Shown piece by piece: positions 57,081 through 64,000 of a DNA stretch of 64,000 bases; the first letter of the stretch is position 1, and each line of letters starts with the position of its first letter. Position numbers and translations under genes: made by a program. The notes beneath the pieces were generated by a model. It had not been told where the DNA came from. It ran no database searches and saw only the letters and a program-made list of their open reading frames with translations. This stretch comes from Erysipelotrichaceae bacterium (GTDB lineage Bacteria > Bacillota_I > Bacilli_A > Erysipelotrichales > Erysipelotrichaceae): the NCBI GenBank assembly GCA_017428765.1, contig JAFRQF010000005.1, forward strand, positions 23,121-87,120, written 5' to 3'.

Positions 57081-60000
57081 TTACTTTAACAGCCGCAGGA
57101 GCTCATCCTTGCTCAGAGAGTATAAGGATACCGATTCGTTGTCCAGGATGTCTTCCGCGAGCTTCGCCTTTTTCTCCTGCAGATCGATGATCTTCTCTTC
57201 GATCGAGTCTTCGGCAATGATCTTATAGACCGTCACGACTCTCTTCTGGCCGATGCGGTGGGCCCTGTCGGTCGCCTGGTTCTGGGCCGCCACGTTCCAC
57301 CACGGGTCGTAGTGGATGACGATGTCCGCACCCGTCAGGTTGAGACCCGTTCCGCCGGCTTTCAAAGAGATCAGAAAGACCGGTACATCATCTTCATTGA
57401 AGGCATCCACCTTTTTCAGACGTTCTTCCTTTTTCGTCGCACCGGTGATCGTATAATAAGCGATCTCCTCCTTCTGCAGCTCTTTCTCCAGTATCTCCAG
57501 CATCGAAGTGAATTGCGAGAACAGCAGTATCTTGTGGCCTTCTTCTTTCGCCGCTTTGATCAGTTCGATGCAGGCCTGCCGCTTTGCGCTTTCTCCGTCG
57601 AAATCCTCATAGACCAGCGAAGGTTCGCAGCACACCTGCCTGAGTTTCATCAGCTCCGCCAGGATCGCGATCTTGTTCTGCCTGTAGGCTTCTTCGTCGT
57701 TGCCGACGATCTTGGAGACCTTGAGGACTTGCGAAACGTAGAGCTTTCTTTGTTTCTCATCGAAACGCACTTTTATCACTTCCTCGAGCTTGTCCGGCAG
57801 ATCGGATAAGACATCCGTCTTCTTTCTGCGCAGTATGAAAGGCGCGATCATGTTCTTCAGACGCTTTGAAGCCGTTTCATCTTCTTCCTTGGTGATCTTC
57901 GTCTCATAGCGCTGTCTGAAGGTTTCATAGCTGAACAGGAAGCCCGGCATCAGGAAATCGAAGATCGACCAGAGTTCCGCCAGATTGTTTTCGATCGGCG
58001 TACCGGTCAAAGCGAAGTGACCTCTGGCACGTATCGCCTTGCAGGACCTGGCATTGGCTGTCGTATAGGTCTTGATGTATTGGGCCTCATCGAGGATCTC
58101 GTAATCGAAAACGATCCCCTCGTAAGAAGCGATGTCACGTTTTAACAGATCATAGGAAGTGACCAGGATGTCATATCCTTCCTGCTCACCGATGATCCTT
58201 TCTCTTTCTTTCTGGGTCCCGGTGACTGCAGCGGCTTTGAGTTCCGGCGTGAACTTTCGTATCTCGGCCAGCCAGTTGTAGACCAGAGAAGCCGGACAGA
58301 CTACCAGAGAGGTCTTTCCGCCGTTGTTCTTATTATCCAGAAGCAGAGCCAGGATCTGTATCGTCTTGCCTAAACCCATCTCGTCCGCCAGGATGCCGCC
58401 GAATCCGAAATGCGACAGTGTCTTTAACCAGCGATAGCCGGCTTTCTGGTAGGAACGCATGGTCTCTTCCAAAGATTCCGGGACCTGATGGTCGGATTCC
58501 TTGATCGTCTTGAAGTCTTTGATCAGGGAACGGAAATGCGCATCCCGGTTGTCATAGACGGAATCGTTGGACTCCAGCAGCTTATCCAGATATAAAGCCC
58601 GGTAGGAAGGAAGATGCATCTTCCCCTTGACGAAGTCTTTCAAGGAGATGTTCAAAGAATCCAGCAGTTCGGACAGAGTTTCAAGATTCTCATCGTCCGT
58701 TCTGACCAGATCCCCGTTCTTCAGCTTGTGGTATTTCTTCTTCAGCCGGTAGGAACTTACGATCGCCGCCAGTTCTTCCAGTGAAATGTCCTCCGACTTC
58801 ACATCCAGTTCGAGCAGTCCGTTATCGACTCTGACCCCGACGCTTAAGTTCGTGCGCCGTTTCACTTTCAGACGGTCGAAGGACTCGGTGGAATGGACAT
58901 CGCCGATCTTCATGAGTTCCGGTATGAGGTCCTCGAGGATCTCAAAGATGATGTCATCGCCGCCTTCGACAAAAAATTCCATCTTCTCATTGCGGTCATA
59001 GAAGATCTTTCGGATCATCTTCACCGCTTCCCTTTCCAGAGTGAGATCCCTGTCATCATCGTGTTCGCCGCCTAAAAGATCATAGACTTTTTCTCCATAG
59101 GAAGCCGTTGCCTTGCATAAGATGTTGCCATCCGCCACATCGAAATAAAAATCGAAGGAAGGCCTTGGCGGGATATAGCGTTCATAGAGCTCTTTGTTGT
59201 CTTCGAAAACTTCGAACTGTTCCTTCAGTTTCGGAAGCACATGGTGATAGAAACGGCCCAGCTGTTTTCTGCCGATCGTCAGATCGACCTCATTGCTTTG
59301 AAGGGTCTTTTTCATCGAGTGGAGCACATCCGTATAGGCGGACGGGACCCGATACAAGGCATCTTCATTCAGGAAATAACCGTATGCCGAACCCTGAATG
59401 AGTTCCGGCAGTTTTCCCGAAACTTTGACGCCCGCAAAACCATCCGGCAGACGGTATTCACTGATGGTCAAAGAGGTCTTCGGGGCTGCCTCATGAAAGG
59501 CGATCTCCCGCTTGGATCTGTCGAAAGCCGACTTATCGGTAAGTTCGACTTTGCTGCCCAGAGCCAGGTCGTAGAATTCGTCCAGTCTTCTTCCGTAAAG
59601 AAGGACATCTCTTCCAAGGGAAAAGTACTTGGAATCCTTTCCTGCGTAATAGTCCATGCCCCGTATCTCTTCTCTGGCCTTTTCATCGGCGACGATCCTT
59701 TCGATCAGTTCATAAAAAGGTCTGTCTTTTTCGATCAGATCATATCTGCCGAAATCAAGCTTTGCCTTGCCGGAAAGCACAAAGACACCTTTGTTTTTAT
59801 ATGCCGAAACAAAGTCTTCAAGATCCTTGATGATATACAGTTTCTCATTGCCGGTACGGAAACCCAGTTTCAATATGCCGTCGCCGTCATACTGCAGCTT
59901 CGGCTCAAGCAGGACGTTTTCGATGAGGTGATCTTCCTCTTCTTTTCCGGAAAGATCCGGCGAAGAAGAAAAGCTGTCAAGAAAGATCATCGAGTCGCGG

Positions 60001-60713
60001 TCGGTATGATCGCCCGGATCGAACTTGAGTATATAGTCATTGATATGGATCAGTACGGCGATCTGATGCGGACAGAGCTTACTGTCGACAAAATCGCGGT
60101 AATAGTACCAGGTTTTCTTATGACAGGAAGAAGAATCGCATTCCAGACGGATGATCTTATCGGATGAGATATAGGCGTAGGCACGGATCGTTCTCAGCCG
60201 TTCATGAAACAGCACACTGGCATATAAGACCTGCTTGTCATAGCGATCGATGAATCCCATGCCGATATCTTCAAGCTCTGCCGTCCCGTTTTCGATGAGG
60301 GCAAGCGCTTTTTCATAGTTCTGTGAGCTGATCTCAAATTCTTTGGTCAGCTTATGCAGATCGAAGAAATGATCTTTTCCGATGTATTGCTGTTTGAAGG
60401 GTTCGATCAGGACAGGAAGGACGGTCTGATCATCTTGTTCCTCCAGCCTCTGTTCATAGGAAAACAGGACCGCTGCCTCGTGCTTGCAATGACGTCCGTC
60501 CGTCGCGTACGGACATTCACAGCGCATCCTTTTGACATAGCCGTCCTCATCGATATCGACGCGGACATTATAAAAATAGCCGTTCCCGACTCTGGCCGAG
60601 ACGACACCGCCGCTTTCCTGCAGGTTCTTCACGAAGCCCTGCTGATAATAGTTCCTCCCTCTCTCCAGGATCTGGGAGTAGAACCGGTTATGCCATGGCT
60701 GCAGTTTTTTCAT
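57081..60713 (-). CDS. SWIM-domain SNF2-family helicase
   Basis: 1210 residues from the second ATG. Order: SWIM zinc motif CECPYATDGRHCKH (~70-85), long SNF2-associated region, then the SNF2 motor with DEMGLGKTIQ (Walker A), LDEAQYIKT (motif II), LTGTPIENNLAEL, LRRKKTDVL and the helicase C domain with TDRAHRIGQ. It is a DNA translocase that remodels protein-DNA complexes, of the RapA/HepA-like bacterial group. The first ATG at 60722 overlaps a TATAAT box, so the ATG at 60713 is preferred. Confidence 0.9.
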   Translation of the reverse strand: MKKLQPWHNRFYSQILERGRNYYQQGFVKNLQESGGVVSARVGNGYFYNVRVDIDEDGYVKRMRCECPYATDGRHCKHEAAVLFSYEQRLEEQDDQTVLPVLIEPFKQQYIGKDHFFDLHKLTKEFEISSQNYEKALALIENGTAELEDIGMGFIDRYDKQVLYASVLFHERLRTIRAYAYISSDKIIRLECDSSSCHKKTWYYYRDFVDSKLCPHQIAVLIHINDYILKFDPGDHTDRDSMIFLDSFSSSPDLSGKEEEDHLIENVLLEPKLQYDGDGILKLGFRTGNEKLYIIKDLEDFVSAYKNKGVFVLSGKAKLDFGRYDLIEKDRPFYELIERIVADEKAREEIRGMDYYAGKDSKYFSLGRDVLLYGRRLDEFYDLALGSKVELTDKSAFDRSKREIAFHEAAPKTSLTISEYRLPDGFAGVKVSGKLPELIQGSAYGYFLNEDALYRVPSAYTDVLHSMKKTLQSNEVDLTIGRKQLGRFYHHVLPKLKEQFEVFEDNKELYERYIPPRPSFDFYFDVADGNILCKATASYGEKVYDLLGGEHDDDRDLTLEREAVKMIRKIFYDRNEKMEFFVEGGDDIIFEILEDLIPELMKIGDVHSTESFDRLKVKRRTNLSVGVRVDNGLLELDVKSEDISLEELAAIVSSYRLKKKYHKLKNGDLVRTDDENLETLSELLDSLNISLKDFVKGKMHLPSYRALYLDKLLESNDSVYDNRDAHFRSLIKDFKTIKESDHQVPESLEETMRSYQKAGYRWLKTLSHFGFGGILADEMGLGKTIQILALLLDNKNNGGKTSLVVCPASLVYNWLAEIRKFTPELKAAAVTGTQKERERIIGEQEGYDILVTSYDLLKRDIASYEGIVFDYEILDEAQYIKTYTTANARSCKAIRARGHFALTGTPIENNLAELWSIFDFLMPGFLFSYETFRQRYETKITKEEDETASKRLKNMIAPFILRRKKTDVLSDLPDKLEEVIKVRFDEKQRKLYVSQVLKVSKIVGNDEEAYRQNKIAILAELMKLRQVCCEPSLVYEDFDGESAKRQACIELIKAAKEEGHKILLFSQFTSMLEILEKELQKEEIAYYTITGATKKEERLKKVDAFNEDDVPVFLISLKAGGTGLNLTGADIVIHYDPWWNVAAQNQATDRAHRIGQKRVVTVYKIIAEDSIEEKIIDLQEKKAKLAEDILDNESVSLYSLSKDELLRLLK

Positions 60714-60720
60714 CAGCTCC

Positions 60721-60726
60721 ATTATA
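60721..60726 (-). promoter_or_regulatory. -10 box placed for a leaderless SNF2 helicase transcript
   Basis: TATAAT (60726 to 60721) with seven bases to the ATG at 60713. It overlaps the alternative upstream ATG. The poly-T tail of the epimerase terminator comes just before. Confidence 0.45.
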
Positions 60727-60757
60727 CAAAAAAAGAAGTACTATTTTTTGTAGTACT
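60727..60757 (-). terminator. Terminator of the epimerase gene
   Basis: Minus-strand AGTACTA, loop CAAAAAA and TAGTACT, then TC and seven T. The stem includes the stop codon of the gene. Confidence 0.75.
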
Positions 60758-61751
60758 CCTTATACCATTTCGCAAATTCCGACAGCCCTTCTTTCAAGGA
60801 AGTCGAAGGCTGAAAGCCGTAATCTTCCCTTAAAGAAAGCGTATCGGCATAGGTCACAGGCACATCTCCCGGCTGCATTTCCACGAGTTTCATATGTTCA
60901 TCCATATCGAAGTTTTCTTCAAGAAGCCCGTTTTCTTTCAAACATTCCCCCAGTGTATAGACGAAGTCCATGAGGTTTTCCGGATGATGGTTTCCGATAT
61001 TGTAGAGGTTGTAATCTTCTTTCGGACCCTTCTCCATGATACGCACTATGCCTTCCACGATGTCATCGACATAGGTGAAATCTCTCTCGCATTTGCCGTA
61101 ATTGAAGATCTTTATCGTCTCGTTATTGAGAAGCTTGTTGGTGAAGGAGAAGTAAGCCATATCCGGTCTGCCTGCCGGACCGTAGACCGTAAAGAAACGA
61201 AGTCCCGTCGACCTGATCCCGTAGAGATGGCAATAGGTATAGGCCATCAGTTCGTTGGTCTTTTTGGTCGCCGCATATAAAGATACCGGATGATCGACCT
61301 TGTCTTCCGTTGAGAAAGGCACTTTCGTATTGCCGCCGTAGACCGAAGAGCTCGAGGCATACAGCAGATGCTCGACAGGATGTCTGCGCAATACTTCCAG
61401 GATATTGTAGAAACCGATGATATTGGATTCGATGTAGGTATCCGGATGATCGATCGAATAGCGTACGCCTGCCTGGGCAGCCAGATTGACGACGATATCG
61501 AAATGATTTTCCTCAAACAGCTTTTCGATGAAGTCCCGGTCAGCGATATCGCCTTTGATGAAGGTGAAGTCTTTGCGCAGATCAAGGATCTGCTTCAGGC
61601 GGAACTCTTTCAAAGAGACATCGTAGTAGTCGTTCATATTGTCGACACCGATGATGCGGATGCCCTGCACATCATTCAAAAGTCTTTTACATAAGTTGGA
61701 ACCGATGAAGCCTGCGCTTCCGGTCACAAGTATCGTCTTTTCGTTTAACAT
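60741..61751 (-). CDS. NAD-dependent sugar-nucleotide 4-epimerase (UDP-glucuronate type)
   Basis: 336 residues from the ATG at 61751. [14 protein letters not shown] (NAD site), [24 protein letters not shown] and the catalytic YAATKKTNE (Tyr-x3-Lys), [17 protein letters not shown]. The last motif and length fit UDP-glucuronate 4-epimerase (CapI/LpsL group). UDP-glucuronate would come from the divergent UDP-glucose dehydrogenase, so the pair likely makes UDP-galacturonate for a capsule or wall polymer. Confidence 0.92.
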   Translation of the reverse strand: MLNEKTILVTGSAGFIGSNLCKRLLNDVQGIRIIGVDNMNDYYDVSLKEFRLKQILDLRKDFTFIKGDIADRDFIEKLFEENHFDIVVNLAAQAGVRYSIDHPDTYIESNIIGFYNILEVLRRHPVEHLLYASSSSVYGGNTKVPFSTEDKVDHPVSLYAATKKTNELMAYTYCHLYGIRSTGLRFFTVYGPAGRPDMAYFSFTNKLLNNETIKIFNYGKCERDFTYVDDIVEGIVRIMEKGPKEDYNLYNIGNHHPENLMDFVYTLGECLKENGLLEENFDMDEHMKLVEMQPGDVPVTYADTLSLREDYGFQPSTSLKEGLSEFAKWYKEYYKK

Positions 61752-61757
61752 GCCTTT

Positions 61758-61786
61758 ATCATACAACAAAAAGCGATATGTTACAA
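61758..61786 (-). promoter_or_regulatory. Epimerase promoter with leaderless spacing
   Basis: Minus-strand TTGTAA (61786 to 61781), a 17-base spacer and TATGAT (61763 to 61758), then AAAGGC and ATG. Transcription would start at or next to the ATG. The -35 box overlaps a TGTTA/TAACA dyad. Confidence 0.6.
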
Positions 61787-61795
61787 TTAATAACA
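61779..61795. promoter_or_regulatory. Operator-like dyad 1 (TGTTA-N7-TAACA)
   Basis: TGTTA (61779-61783), seven bases, TAACA (61791-61795). It covers the epimerase -35 box. A second dyad with the same half-site lies 43 bases away. Confidence 0.5.
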
Positions 61796-61810
61796 CAGGA
61801 TAATTTAAAC

Positions 61811-61839
61811 TTGAATAATACTGTTATTTTTTATAACAT
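61811..61839 (+). promoter_or_regulatory. Promoter of the XRE-UDP-glucose dehydrogenase gene
   Basis: TTGAAT (61811-61816), a 17-base spacer and TAACAT (61834-61839), about 20 bases before the ATG with AAGGAGG in between. Confidence 0.6.
61822..61838. promoter_or_regulatory. Operator-like dyad 2 (TGTTAT-N5-ATAACA)
   Basis: TGTTAT (61822-61827), TTTTT, ATAACA (61833-61838), a perfect six-base inverted repeat that covers the -10 box of the dehydrogenase gene. Confidence 0.55.
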
Positions 61840-61858
61840 TGTGAAGGAGGAACTCCAA

Positions 61859-63337
61859 ATGCGAAGAATAAGACAGGAATTACTTTCCAAGACCATAAAA
61901 AACAAAAGAGAAAAACTCTCGCTCTCACAAAGCGATCTGGCAGCCGCCACGCATATCAACCGGGCGATGATCTCCAAGATCGAAAACGGGACTTATATGC
62001 CTTCGATCGGACAGCTCGAAGACTTACAGGAAGTCCTGGGTTTTGAACTCGATGAGGTCAGAGAACCCCAGCAGGAAAACGTAAAAACAGAAGATTTCCT
62101 GCACAAGAAGATCGCCGTTGCCGGGACCGGCTACGTCGGCCTTTCGATCGCCGTGCTGCTGGCCCAGCATAATAGTGTCAAAGCCGTCGATATCGTCAAA
62201 GAGAAAGTCGATCTGATCAATCAGCGAAGATCGCCGATCCAGGACGATGTTCTCGAAGACTATCTGAAAAACAGAGATCTCGATCTCGTTGCGACACTTG
62301 ATGGTGCTTCGGCATATGAAGATGCCGACTATGTCGTCGTTGCCGCACCGACCAACTACGATCCGCAGAAAAATCACTTCGATACTTCCGCGGTCGAAAC
62401 GGTCATCGATCTCATACGTAAGGTCAACGAAACGGCATATATCGTCATCAAATCCACGATCCCAGTCGGCTATACGAAGAAACTGCGTGAAAAAAGAAGA
62501 GATGAAAGGATACTCTTCTCTCCGGAATTCTTAAGAGAATCCAAGGCTCTCTATGACAATCTCTACCCTTCCCGCATCATCGTCGGCGCCGATCTGAAGA
62601 ATGAAGAGAATATGGATGCTGCAGAACAGTTCGTCACCCTGCTTTCCCAGGGAGCTCTCAAGTCAGACATCGAGACCCGCATCATGGGCATCACGGAAGC
62701 GGAAGCCGTCAAGCTCTTTGCCAACACCTATCTGGCACTTCGCGTCTCCTATTTCAATGAACTGGATACCTATGCCGAGACCAAGGGCTTGGATACCCGC
62801 TCGATCATCGACGGGGTGTGTCTGGATCCGCGTATCGGCACCCACTACAACAACCCGTCCTTCGGTTATGGCGGCTATTGTCTGCCGAAAGACACCAAAC
62901 AACTGCTGGCCAACTTTGAAGACGTACCGGAAAACCTGATCGAAGCGATCGTACAATCCAACCGCACCAGAAAAGACTTCATCGCCGACCGGGTCCTGGA
63001 GATCGCCGGCGGCTATGGAAATTCCGCCCAATACGATAAGGCAAAAGAAAAGAAAGTCATCATCGGCGTCTACCGTCTGACGATGAAATCCAATTCCGAC
63101 AATTTCCGTCAGTCTTCCATCCAGGGCGTCATGAAGCGCATCAAAGCCAAAGGCGCCGAAGTCATCGTCTATGAACCGACTTTGAAAGATGGCGATACCT
63201 TCTTCGGATCGAAGGTCGTCAACAATCTGAATAAGTTCAAGAAACAATCCAAGGCCATCATTGCCAACCGCTATGACGCAAGTCTGGATGATGTCAAAGA
63301 AAAAGTCTACACCAGAGACTTATACCGCAGAGATTAA
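61859..63337 (+). CDS. XRE HTH-UDP-glucose 6-dehydrogenase fusion protein
   Basis: 492 residues from the ATG after AAGGAGG. Residues ~9-62 form an XRE/Cro HTH ([24 protein letters not shown]). After a ~20-residue linker, residues ~83-492 match streptococcal HasB-type UDP-glucose 6-dehydrogenase: [10 protein letters not shown] (89-94 NAD motif), [41 protein letters not shown] (Lys285), and the catalytic Cys341 in [11 protein letters not shown]. It oxidises UDP-glucose to UDP-glucuronate with two NAD+. The HTH may let the enzyme bind the dyads in its own promoter. All enzymatic residues look intact. Confidence 0.95.
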   Translation: MRRIRQELLSKTIKNKREKLSLSQSDLAAATHINRAMISKIENGTYMPSIGQLEDLQEVLGFELDEVREPQQENVKTEDFLHKKIAVAGTGYVGLSIAVLLAQHNSVKAVDIVKEKVDLINQRRSPIQDDVLEDYLKNRDLDLVATLDGASAYEDADYVVVAAPTNYDPQKNHFDTSAVETVIDLIRKVNETAYIVIKSTIPVGYTKKLREKRRDERILFSPEFLRESKALYDNLYPSRIIVGADLKNEENMDAAEQFVTLLSQGALKSDIETRIMGITEAEAVKLFANTYLALRVSYFNELDTYAETKGLDTRSIIDGVCLDPRIGTHYNNPSFGYGGYCLPKDTKQLLANFEDVPENLIEAIVQSNRTRKDFIADRVLEIAGGYGNSAQYDKAKEKKVIIGVYRLTMKSNSDNFRQSSIQGVMKRIKAKGAEVIVYEPTLKDGDTFFGSKVVNNLNKFKKQSKAIIANRYDASLDDVKEKVYTRDLYRRD

Positions 63338-63360
63338 AAGGAGATCGCAAGATCTCCTTT
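63337..63360. terminator. Terminator between the dehydrogenase fusion and gpsA
   Basis: AAAGGAGATC (63337-63346), loop GCAA and GATCTCCTTT (63351-63360). It starts on the stop codon. T tracts are short on the plus strand and better on the minus strand. Confidence 0.75.
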
Positions 63361-63382
63361 CATATTCCCATGTATTTTTTTA

Positions 63383-64000
63383 TCAGAAGTTCATCTCGTT
63401 CTTCTTGTCTCTTGACATCAGAGCCCCTACGGCAGAGAGCGGATCGACTTTTTCATTTACGATCGCATCCACCATCGCCGTGATCGGCATCTCTACCTGA
63501 TACTTTTCGATCAGAGCCATCGCAGCCGGAAGCGCATTGACGCCTTCTACGACCATGCCGACCTGTTTCACGGCTTCTTTTGGCTTCACGCCCTGCCCGA
63601 TCAGCATACCGCAGCGGTTGTTTCTTGAATGCATGGAAGTCGCCGTAACGATCAGATCACCGATACCGGCAAGCCCGGCAAAGGTCTCCTGTCTGGCACC
63701 CATCTTCAAGCCGAGTCTCGTCATTTCGACCATGCCTCTGGTGATGATGGCGGCTTTGGCGTTATCACCATATCCCAAGCCTGCCGAAATGCCGGCTGCC
63801 AGAGCGATGATGTTCTTCAAAGCACCGCAAAGTTCGATCCCCAGTACGTCTTCGTTGGTGTAGACACGCATGCAGGTATTCGTGAAGATGTCCTGAACTG
63901 CCTTTGCCGCATCTTTGTCCTTACAGGCGGAAACGATCGTCGTCGGCAGATCCCTGGCGACTTCTTCGGCATGCGTCGGACCCGACAAGGCGACGACTTT
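63383..64000 (-). CDS. gpsA: NAD(P)-dependent glycerol-3-phosphate dehydrogenase, partial
   Basis: 206 codons; the N-terminal part, including the NAD site, lies beyond the right window edge. GPTHAEEVARDLPTT, the catalytic-domain GALKNIIALAAGISAGLGYGDNAKAA, AGIGDLIVTATS and SRNNRCG are typical of GpsA. It makes sn-glycerol-3-phosphate for phospholipids. Frame is open to the edge with no interruption. Confidence 0.95.
   Translation of the reverse strand, partial: KVVALSGPTHAEEVARDLPTTIVSACKDKDAAKAVQDIFTNTCMRVYTNEDVLGIELCGALKNIIALAAGISAGLGYGDNAKAAIITRGMVEMTRLGLKMGARQETFAGLAGIGDLIVTATSMHSRNNRCGMLIGQGVKPKEAVKQVGMVVEGVNALPAAMALIEKYQVEMPITAMVDAIVNEKVDPLSAVGALMSRDKKNEMNF

Noticed and set aside
59241..60167. 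308-residue plus-strand frame inside the SNF2 helicase gene
   Set aside because: Antisense shadow; the helicase frame is continuous with clear motifs.

Overview
The window reads as a chromosomal segment of a Gram-positive, low-to-mid GC member of the Bacillota, most likely the class Erysipelotrichia (Solobacterium/Bulleidia-like). The signs are clear AAGGAGG ribosome binding sites, Bacillota-type genes (ricT, rqcP, divIC, a YunG-like protein, a YtrA-type GntR/ABC cassette, a UlaABC phosphotransferase system), lipoprotein signals and a fermentative gene set. The placement is inference from gene content. I see no rRNA, CRISPR array, insertion sequence or intact prophage. Genes are tightly packed and many overlap by 1-20 bases.

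Layout. 1-6.7 kb: partial typA, tRNA-Leu(CAG), a lipoprotein, a UshA/YfkN-type phosphoesterase, a divergent pair of XRE regulators (one with an S24 domain), a flavin-reductase fusion protein and tRNA-Leu(GAG). 6.75-13 kb: a leftward operon that starts with a Phd/PIN toxin-antitoxin-like pair and runs through a NUDIX hydrolase, tmk, holB, ricT, rsmI, MazG and a YunG-like protein. 13-20.5 kb: leftward mnmE, tatD, pth, mfd, rqcP, divIC. 20.7-23.3 kb: a YegP-like protein and ulaABC. 23.3-27.9 kb: a three-gene cassette (XpaC-like membrane protein, helical protein, double-AAA+ ATPase) facing an acidic coiled-coil protein. 27.9-36 kb: guanine deaminase, an FtsX-type ABC transporter with a kinase-less PASTA protein, and a GntR-controlled ABC transporter. 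36-43.2 kb: an unknown membrane protein, YdbC-like PC4 protein, alpha/beta hydrolase, glycerate kinase, lipoprotein and a GlpA-like/FAD/DUF1667 redox trio. 43.3-49.2 kb: an HPr-D-lactate dehydrogenase fusion and a small type IV pilus-like operon. 49.4-57 kb: DUF4236 protein, nitroreductase, glyA, a 50-residue membrane peptide, paired chromate transporters, a barnase with a tandem barstar, an orphan HPt protein and gpmI. 57-64 kb: a SWIM/SNF2 helicase, a sugar-nucleotide epimerase, a divergent XRE-UDP-glucose dehydrogenase fusion and partial gpsA.

The most unusual items are two fusions of regulatory and metabolic domains. The first joins a full HPr domain (His15 kept, position 46 already Asp) to D-lactate dehydrogenase. 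The second joins an XRE DNA-binding domain to a HasB-like UDP-glucose dehydrogenase, whose divergent promoter region holds two TGTTA/TAACA dyads. Next come the AAA+/XpaC-like cassette and a recurring promoter layout in which the -10 box sits 6-7 bases from the ATG without a usable Shine-Dalgarno sequence, which suggests leaderless mRNAs (barnase, epimerase, SNF2 helicase, GlpA-like).
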